DNA of 64,000 nucleotides from Mytilinidion resinicola (Eukaryota > Ascomycota > Dothideomycetes > Mytilinidiales > Mytilinidiaceae). The DNA lies in contig NW_022985442.1 of the NCBI RefSeq assembly GCF_010093595.1, positions 1,429,456-1,493,455 of the forward strand, in the 5' to 3' direction. The position numbers were made by a program, and so were the translations under genes. Below the pieces are notes generated by a model. That model saw only the letters and a list, made by a program, of their open reading frames with translations. It was not told where the DNA came from and did no database searches. Shown here one piece after another: positions 57,701 to 64,000 of the stretch (the first letter of the stretch is position 1; each line of letters starts with the position of its first letter).

Positions 57701-59152
57701 ATGGTTGAATCCGTCACTATGGACACCCTCCCAACTGAACTCCTTCTCCACATCCTTTCCCACCTCGATGTCCCCCCGCCGTCCGTGACACGATTCTCCC
57801 ACGAGCCTTCCATCCTCCTTACGACCTCAAAATCTATACCCCTCAAATCCCTGCGCCTAACATCCCACCGCTTCCATGCCCTCACTACTCCAATCCTCTT
57901 CCAAAACTGCGTTCTCAGCCTCGACCGCGCGCTCCTACTGCTCCCCATCGACGCGCGCACCCTAGACGCCATGCAAGCCGCGCTCAAGACACTCTCACCA
58001 CACGAGTTGGCAGTCTACATAAGTATGAGGGCGAAACTAGACGCTACACAGCCGGGTGCATATCAAGAAGAGTTCGACACCGTGATGCTAGAGTTTGTGG
58101 ATGTAAAACCCGGAGACAAGTGGATGGAGCAGTCAGGACGCGCATCGTGGGTACCGCGGCTGCCACCTCAATTCCGAGAGATGGAAAAGTTTCTAAGGGA
58201 CCACAACCTGCGACATAAAGTAGACAGTCTGGTTGTGGTCGCTCAGCGCGATTACGAGCCGGATTTTGGATATAGTACCAATACGGTCGACGGGCGGATG
58301 TACACGTACCATGCTGTCCAGGATCTCTGGAAGAGTGTGTTCACGCTGCTAAATCCGGAAAGAGTGGTCGTAGCCGCGCCGCCGGGAACGCTCGCGACAT
58401 TGACGGAGACGAGTACGCTCAGCTCGGATGGCTGGGCGTTTGAGATGTTTTGTCACTACCTAGAACTACGACAGGACAGACCTAAGAAGCTAGAGAGCGA
58501 AATGAAGGCGGAGGAGCTAGCGCTCCAGCGCCCAGATGGCTACGTGCTCGGCACAGGGCCAGTGACAGGGGACAGGAGTAGTCTGTTGATCTACGCGCGG
58601 CCGTGGACGCACATCGGGTATAACGAGGGCAATTCGGTACCCGTGTATTCCACGTACGAATATCATCTCAAGCAGACGCCCAAGGTCCTCTACCTGGTTC
58701 TTGCACGACTGGGCAAGGAGACGTGCTGTTACGTCCGAAGCTTGACCTTCGTAGCCATATTCCCATTTAGCTCACACATGAGGACGATGCTACGGTCTAT
58801 GCGAAAGGTCCCAACATTGAAGCAATTGAGAGTACAGTTGGCACCAGGGAAGGAAAATAATATCCTGACAGATAGGATTAGGATGAGGAAAGCACAACGA
58901 GGGGACCTCTGGATGGAGCTCGATGGATGCTATTCAAAGATCGCGGAATTCTTGTGGTCTATGGGACAAGGAGCGGAGTTTCGCAGTGATGATGGATCAA
59001 TTGGGTGTGGGGGAAAAAGCTTTCAAGGATCGATGAAGAAGATGGGCGACTTGCATAATCTTGAGAACCCAGAGGAGGTTGTGGAGTGGAATGAGAATGG
59101 GGCTGGGAGGTGGAAGAGGATTGATGCTCTCAACGAAGCCACAAAGGGCTAA
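57701..59152 (+). CDS. F-box protein with unknown C-terminal region
   Basis: Single exon of 483 residues from the first ATG; the second ATG at 57719 (MDTLPTELLLHIL) is an equally good start. The N-terminus is a recognisable F-box: TLPTELLLHILSHLD with PLKSLRLTSHRFHALTTPILFQ. The remaining 400 residues have no repeats such as LRR or WD40, but form an alpha/beta pattern with WKSVFTLLNPERVVVAAPP, typical of the large fungal F-box groups with unknown substrates. It would link a substrate to SCF through Skp1. The end is Lys/Glu-rich. Confidence 0.85.
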   Translation: MVESVTMDTLPTELLLHILSHLDVPPPSVTRFSHEPSILLTTSKSIPLKSLRLTSHRFHALTTPILFQNCVLSLDRALLLLPIDARTLDAMQAALKTLSPHELAVYISMRAKLDATQPGAYQEEFDTVMLEFVDVKPGDKWMEQSGRASWVPRLPPQFREMEKFLRDHNLRHKVDSLVVVAQRDYEPDFGYSTNTVDGRMYTYHAVQDLWKSVFTLLNPERVVVAAPPGTLATLTETSTLSSDGWAFEMFCHYLELRQDRPKKLESEMKAEELALQRPDGYVLGTGPVTGDRSSLLIYARPWTHIGYNEGNSVPVYSTYEYHLKQTPKVLYLVLARLGKETCCYVRSLTFVAIFPFSSHMRTMLRSMRKVPTLKQLRVQLAPGKENNILTDRIRMRKAQRGDLWMELDGCYSKIAEFLWSMGQGAEFRSDDGSIGCGGKSFQGSMKKMGDLHNLENPEEVVEWNENGAGRWKRIDALNEATKG

Positions 59153-59935
59153 GTGGTGCTATGTCTGGAAATCACTGCTGCGAGATGTTTTGATGCCCCT
59201 CAAGAAATCTCACCCAATTCTTTTCGATCGAGCTATATCTAGACGTACGTTCATCGACAACAACGTGACCACCACGTGATGTACCGTGGCAATCACTGGA
59301 GCTCCAGCCAGACCAGATGGTGCGGCCACTCCATTTCAGGCAGAATTACAGTTCCTTCTCTTAGCGGCATGATGTAGCCCACACTGACCGGTGCCTAGCC
59401 TGACCATCCGGTGAGGACCACGTGACGCATATCTCATGGATACCCCACCAAGTCTCAACCTCACCCCTCATCGAATTGAACACCTTAGCACCTATTGCTC
59501 CTCCAGGGAGTCTCCGACATGCGGCACGCCATTCCAGCTTCGATCCCGTGTTACACCCGACTTCTCAGCCTATGACTTCTCTCAACAAGTTCCCTCGCAG
59601 CCAGAGATGCAAGTGCTGCGCCATGATGGCTTGCAATAGGCTGCCCTCTTCTCCATCTTCATGATGGTTGGATAGCTGTTCTCGTGTCTGCAAGCCCGAA
59701 TGTTTGCTGCATGCAAAAACAAGGCAGACATGGCACGGTACAAGGCAACCATCGTGCTCCCCCGCTTTGAGTAACCTCAGCTTATCCGCCCCCACTGGCA
59801 TCTGCCTGCACGGCTGAGCCCATGATACGGAGAAAGTATATATAGGCTGAATTCCGCGCCTGTTTTCTTACACTCTGAGCTCTTCTATATTTCTTTTGCG
59901 AGGAGCTTGTTGTTTTGTTGCTCCCACTGCACGCT
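59153..59935. other. Intergenic, promoter of the RVT-like gene
   Basis: Contains paired CACGTGA sites (59271-59277 ACCACGTGATG, and 59417-59423 ACCACGTGACG). Shortly before the start are a TATATATA-like stretch (about 59836) and CT-rich leader. No gene called. Confidence 0.45.
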
Positions 59936-62809
59936 ATGGCTTTGACGACACCGATGCCTTCAGCGGAGCTGAGGCTTGCCACAAAGCTCAAGATTGATGA
60001 GTTCGAGCGTCTTCGCGAGGATGCTCGCATACGTCACATGGATATCTTGATCGCCGTCGAAGAGGAAGGCGGCGACAAGCGCGAGCGTGTCGCGTCCCTT
60101 CTTGCGAAGGTCAAGAAGCTCGATCCGGAATACGAAGAAGACTACGAACTAGGGAATATGGAGCAGTACCTCAAGCAGGCAGAATACGACAGCTCCATCT
60201 CCAGCACCAAGCTCGAAAAGTTCGAGACCACCTTGATTGACAAATTCCGACACCACAAACGAAGGATGGAGCTTGGCAGCCTGCACGCCAAGCTATTGAC
60301 TGAATACATCGAGAAGTCTGACCCTAAGGAATCGCTCGCGGCCAAATTTGACCGCACCTGTATGGAAGATGAATTCGAGTTGGTCGAGGAGGATGCGATT
60401 GAAGAGCTCCGAGATGGCTTCGACTCCATCACCTTCACGCCACTCGAGACGAACGAGGAAGAGATTCACACGTATCTTTCCAAGTTCTTCGTCGGAAATG
60501 CGGGGAGTAACGATTTGGAGGATCTGCGCCGGAGTGTCAAGAACTTTGGAGAAGATATCCTTGAGGAGAAGAAGAAGTTCACCGAGGATAATGTCACCTG
60601 GACAATCAAAGACCTCCTCAGGAAGCCCCTCGTCAGTACTGAGACAAAGCAGACGCTGAACTCCTATCTCCAGTCGCCTATTGTGCTTAAGGAGCTTATC
60701 AGCACTCTCAACCTACGATTTTCCAACGTAACAAATTGGAAGTGGCGCGATGCAGAGAAGGGCCTCCGCGTCGAGGCTCGCCAAAACCTGGATAAGTCCT
60801 ACTGTATGACAGCAGAAGAAGGACTCCTAGACCTCATCTTTTTGAATGTGGTGGCGACTCGATGGTCGGTCTGCATTAAAGATAGCCTCCGGGATCTTGT
60901 CAACAGTTTCCCCTTGGGCACCACCACCTGGAAACGACCTGAGAACCCAACGTCTGAAGAAATGGACAAGCGCGACTACTACCTATCAGGCCCCAGAAAG
61001 AAGCCGCAGGTTAAATCAAACATCTGTGACATTTGTCATGGTCCCCCACCTCATATGCATCGGGGACCTCCTCCGCCACCAGCTTTCAGCCGCCCTCCAC
61101 CACCACCACCTCCTCCAGGATGGGCGCCCCCTCCGCCGATGCCACGCGCTATGCCACCTCCACCCCCTCCGATGCCCAGGAACAACGAGGTTATCATCCT
61201 CAGGACTGAGAGGCTAGACGAGGAGCGACATCACGAGTACATGCGTGACCTTTTCTTGTCTCAGCTGCCTGGCCGGTTCCGAAGTCGATACGGCGTTCGT
61301 CGTTATAACGACAAATCCCTTCCAGAGGTAGTCAATCCTAGTACTACCCAGGAGACTGTCATGAAGAAGCTGGCCACCGAGATGCTCCTCCGTGAGGCAC
61401 TGGACGGTGAAGTTGACGTCATCCAGCACGACTTCAAATCCTTCGCTTCTGGGCTTCCACACAGCACCATTCTCGCCGTTCTCAAGTTCATTGGAGTCAG
61501 CGAGACATGGCTGACATTCTTCCAACGCTTCCTAGAGGCGCCTTTGAACATGGGCCCCATCATCAGAGGTACCGCGGACCAAGTCCGAATTCGCAAGCGA
61601 GGTATTCCAGTCGGTCATGCTTTCGAGAAGTTCTTTGGCGAAGCTGTCTTATTCTTCCTGGACCTGGCCGTCAATCAGGTTGTCGGTGTCCAGCACTTCC
61701 GCACACGCGATGAAGGATGGATATGTGGCACACACGAAAAGTGCTACACTGCTGAACAGACCGTGAAGGAGTTCTCAGTGCTCATGGGCCTCAACTTGCA
61801 GTCCAGCTCCGACAGCTCCAATAATGCCTCCCTCAATACCGGCAAGATATCCGTAGGCTACCTCACCCTCTGCCCTGACACCGGCAATTGGAAGATCGAC
61901 GAAAGCCGACTCGACGCCTACATCCGCCTCGTTCGCTCCGACCTCGCGTCCTGCACCAGCGTCCTCTCCTGGATCGACACCTACAACCGCCTCGTCTACT
62001 ACAACATCGACGCCCTCTTCGGGCCGCCCGCACACTGCTTCGGCAAAGAACACCTCGACGACCTCCTGTGCGCTACCCAGAAGATCCACGCCGCGCTCTT
62101 CACCGGCAAAAACGGCACCGCCAGCAACCCAACTGACCACGTCAAGCAGATGCTCGCCAAGATCCCAGACTGCCCCGAGATCACCGACGCCTTCATCTAC
62201 CTCCCGCAGAGCTTCGGCGGCCTCGGCCTGCAGAACCCGTACACCGTGCTCTCCCTCGCGTCCGAGGCCAAGAAAGACCCCGCCGAGGTGATGCGGGAGT
62301 ACCTCAAGGAAGACCGCAAGACCTACGAGAAGGCTAAGGAGCGGTTCGAGGCGCTCGACGACGTGGCGCGCAAGAACAGGGCCGAGGCTATCTGGCCCAA
62401 CAGGGCGAAGCTCACGACCGCGTTCCCGGATGGCGATACCACGAGCTTTATGCTGTACCCCGAGTGGACGAAGTACCGCGAGACGAACCCGATGCCGGGC
62501 TCGGGCGGCAACTTGTTCGAGGCGTATTCGGAGCTGCAGCGTGTGCCGGAGGCGGATATCGAGGCTACCAATCAGGTCAGCGAGGAGGTTCGGCGCATTA
62601 AGCGGGCTCAAGGGACTGGCGGGAGCTTCTGGAGCTTGGATGCTGGGGAGAGGTGGGCTGTGCAGCTTTATGCGGATGAGTGCTTTGAGCGCTATGGGGG
62701 GTTGTCTCTTGTGGAGAAGGATTGGCTGCCGTTGCAGGCGCTGAGGATGATGCGAGGGGATGATGTTGACGATGATACGAATTCGGTCCTGTCGTCGCTT
62801 GTTGATTGA
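59936..62809 (+). CDS. RVT-like domesticated reverse transcriptase
   Basis: Single exon, 957 residues from the ATG at 59936. An N-terminal charged helical region (about 1-350) has coiled-coil character. A Pro-rich insertion (about 369-417) is preceded by CDICHG, a C-x2-C-H pair. The RT-like core then shows motif A with QHDFKSFASGLPHSTIL (Asp499), motif B RKRGIPVGHAFEKFFGE (Arg555) and a motif C candidate FRTRDEGWICG (Asp592, Glu593). Later blocks SVGYLTLC, DAYIRLVRSDLASCTSVLSWID and ALFGPPAHCFGKEHLDDLL fit fungal single-copy RT-like (rvt) genes, which are host genes rather than retroelements. No repeats, LTRs, integrase or endonuclease flank it. Function in fungi is unclear; some family members show template-independent nucleotide addition. 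Confidence 0.82.
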   Translation: MALTTPMPSAELRLATKLKIDEFERLREDARIRHMDILIAVEEEGGDKRERVASLLAKVKKLDPEYEEDYELGNMEQYLKQAEYDSSISSTKLEKFETTLIDKFRHHKRRMELGSLHAKLLTEYIEKSDPKESLAAKFDRTCMEDEFELVEEDAIEELRDGFDSITFTPLETNEEEIHTYLSKFFVGNAGSNDLEDLRRSVKNFGEDILEEKKKFTEDNVTWTIKDLLRKPLVSTETKQTLNSYLQSPIVLKELISTLNLRFSNVTNWKWRDAEKGLRVEARQNLDKSYCMTAEEGLLDLIFLNVVATRWSVCIKDSLRDLVNSFPLGTTTWKRPENPTSEEMDKRDYYLSGPRKKPQVKSNICDICHGPPPHMHRGPPPPPAFSRPPPPPPPPGWAPPPPMPRAMPPPPPPMPRNNEVIILRTERLDEERHHEYMRDLFLSQLPGRFRSRYGVRRYNDKSLPEVVNPSTTQETVMKKLATEMLLREALDGEVDVIQHDFKSFASGLPHSTILAVLKFIGVSETWLTFFQRFLEAPLNMGPIIRGTADQVRIRKRGIPVGHAFEKFFGEAVLFFLDLAVNQVVGVQHFRTRDEGWICGTHEKCYTAEQTVKEFSVLMGLNLQSSSDSSNNASLNTGKISVGYLTLCPDTGNWKIDESRLDAYIRLVRSDLASCTSVLSWIDTYNRLVYYNIDALFGPPAHCFGKEHLDDLLCATQKIHAALFTGKNGTASNPTDHVKQMLAKIPDCPEITDAFIYLPQSFGGLGLQNPYTVLSLASEAKKDPAEVMREYLKEDRKTYEKAKERFEALDDVARKNRAEAIWPNRAKLTTAFPDGDTTSFMLYPEWTKYRETNPMPGSGGNLFEAYSELQRVPEADIEATNQVSEEVRRIKRAQGTGGSFWSLDAGERWAVQLYADECFERYGGLSLVEKDWLPLQALRMMRGDDVDDDTNSVLSSLVD

Positions 62810-63592
62810 AGGTGTTGAGGGCGATTTAGTGGGGAGGAAATGGGAATGGGCTTGATGATTTCAACGCGATTACAATTTCGACTTTTTTTTGAGGTATCTC
62901 TTAGGTTTCAGGATGTCTTCTTCAACATACGTTATTCAACGATTACGACGGGTAGTATAAATTGGTAGAATGAACAAGGAATGCAGCGTGTTGATCAAAG
63001 TTGCGGCGAGAAAATGCATAATACCTGAAAACATACACGATGAGATCTCACGGGCCGTCTCAGGGCAGTATACTCTCGCCGTACACTTTTTTGCCCAGCT
63101 GGCTGCACCTCTCCGAAGGGCAATTTTGTCATACTGGCAGGCTCAGCGGTCTATTCTGATACCGTCTGAGGCGGCCCAGAGAGCTATTAGGCTTGCCCAA
63201 ACTATCACTTTACCAAATCTTATGATATACCGGAGGACCTCAAACGGTGCTAGGTAAGTGCATACACGCCTAGATTCAATGGAACCTGACCTTCTATTCG
63301 CACGTGAGCTGCATGTACGGATGTGTATACAGAGATCTACGCCTAGATTCTAACTTCTACGCAGACGGAGCCGAAAAAGTGTACGCCGAGAGTGTACTGC
63401 CTGGAGACTGCCCGTGAGATCTTATAAAGGAAATGCCAGCGATAGTAGTAGAACCGGTTGACACGCCAAAAGAGAGAAGAATAAGTAATACAAGAACGAA
63501 AAAGATCATCGAATGAGCGTAAAGGAGACCTAATGAAAAAACAAAGGAAACATAACTCCTTCTCCTCTCATTACTCGCAAGCTATTAGGGGT
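62810..63592. other. Convergent 3' flanks, no gene called
   Basis: About 780 bp between the RVT-like gene and the last gene. Short frames at 62970-63257 have no motif. Nothing more visible. Confidence 0.4.
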
Positions 63593-64000
63593 CTAGTATA
63601 CCCGCTGTCCCGTCCCGTTCCCATTACCATTCAACGTGCCATTCCCATTGACATGCGAGTCTCTCACCGCCCAGTTGCTGCTCGTGCGCCTGAGAAGATA
63701 TTGCTGCTTCCGCACCGGCTTCTCGAGCTTCACATCCTCAACCTTGAATTCGAACCCAGTCGGCCGCGTCCACATGCCCATCTGGTCGGTAACTTTCGGC
63801 TGCCACTTGTCGATCGCTTTCGGCGCCGTATCCACCCACGTCTTCTCCTTCCGGAACTTCTGGTCCAATTGTGCGAACGTGTCTTGATAAGACGAGACGC
63901 CCTTGTCCCACTTCCCCTCGCGTTGGAAGGAGCGCTTAAGCAGTTCCGCGTGTCTGACAGCTGTGCTAGCACTGTCCGGGACAGAGAGGCCTTCGTTATC
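63593..64000 (-). CDS. C-terminal end of a gene cut by the window edge, function not recognised
   Basis: 136 codons on the minus strand, open to the window end, ending at the stop 63593-63595. Visible sequence includes AELLKRSFQREGKWDKGV, DQKFRKEKTWVDTAPKAID, MGMWTRPTGFEF and a Gly/Asn-rich tail. It lacks a start codon inside the window. I do not recognise the family; the tail looks disordered. Confidence 0.7.
   Translation of the reverse strand, partial: DNEGLSVPDSASTAVRHAELLKRSFQREGKWDKGVSSYQDTFAQLDQKFRKEKTWVDTAPKAIDKWQPKVTDQMGMWTRPTGFEFKVEDVKLEKPVRKQQYLLRRTSSNWAVRDSHVNGNGTLNGNGNGTGQRVY

Noticed and set aside
59936..62809. LINE-type retrotransposon
   Set aside because: No endonuclease, RNase H, poly-A tail, target duplication or flanking repeats; the motif set fits rvt-type host genes better.

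Overview
The window is nuclear DNA from a filamentous ascomycete (Pezizomycotina). The signs are compact genes with many GT-AG introns of about 50-75 nt, two Zn2Cys6 regulators, a bZIP regulator with a DUF3425-type C-terminus, fungal kinesin-1, DUF3431 and ACS-type transporter families, and no prokaryotic or viral gene order. I cannot place it to genus. Exon models below were built by hand from splice signals, frame continuity and family expectation; no similarity search was run.

Layout. 0-12.7 kb is a housekeeping block: a conserved fungal protein, Rad6/Ubc2, kinesin-1 heavy chain, TAM41 (cardiolipin pathway) and the two-BIR chromosomal passenger protein Bir1. 12.9-14.1 kb is a degenerate tandem array whose spacing changes from about 141 to 241 nt. 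14.5-17.1 kb holds a Zn2Cys6 regulator. 18.6-23.8 kb is a decayed island: two related broken genes and a 641-bp MITE-like element with 109-110 bp inverted ends and a perfect 8-bp target duplication. 24.5-33.8 kb has a secreted carboxylesterase, a COG7-like Golgi tether, a PARP/E2 fusion and a possible small protein. 34.1-39.6 kb has a membrane-anchored MOSC protein, a decayed array of repeated exon-intron modules and a histidine phosphatase. 40.8-51.8 kb has a Zn2Cys6 regulator with a 6-nt microexon, a bZIP regulator, a DUF3431 protein with an 11-nt microexon, a TMEM234-like protein, a 64-65 bp minisatellite and an F-box-like protein. 52.0-59.2 kb has an ACS-family transporter, an AhpD/CMD-like protein, an SDR and an F-box protein. 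59.9-62.8 kb is an RVT-like domesticated reverse transcriptase. The window ends inside a minus-strand gene.

How genes may work together. TAM41 and bir1 are divergent with 364 bp between starts. The transporter, CMD-like protein and SDR lie side by side, the latter two divergent across about 670 bp, and could form a small uptake and catabolism group (inference only). The other genes look like independent units. The most unusual items are the RVT-like gene with an altered motif C candidate, the PARP/E2 fusion, the two decayed arrays, and the very small exons needed to complete otherwise perfect domains.
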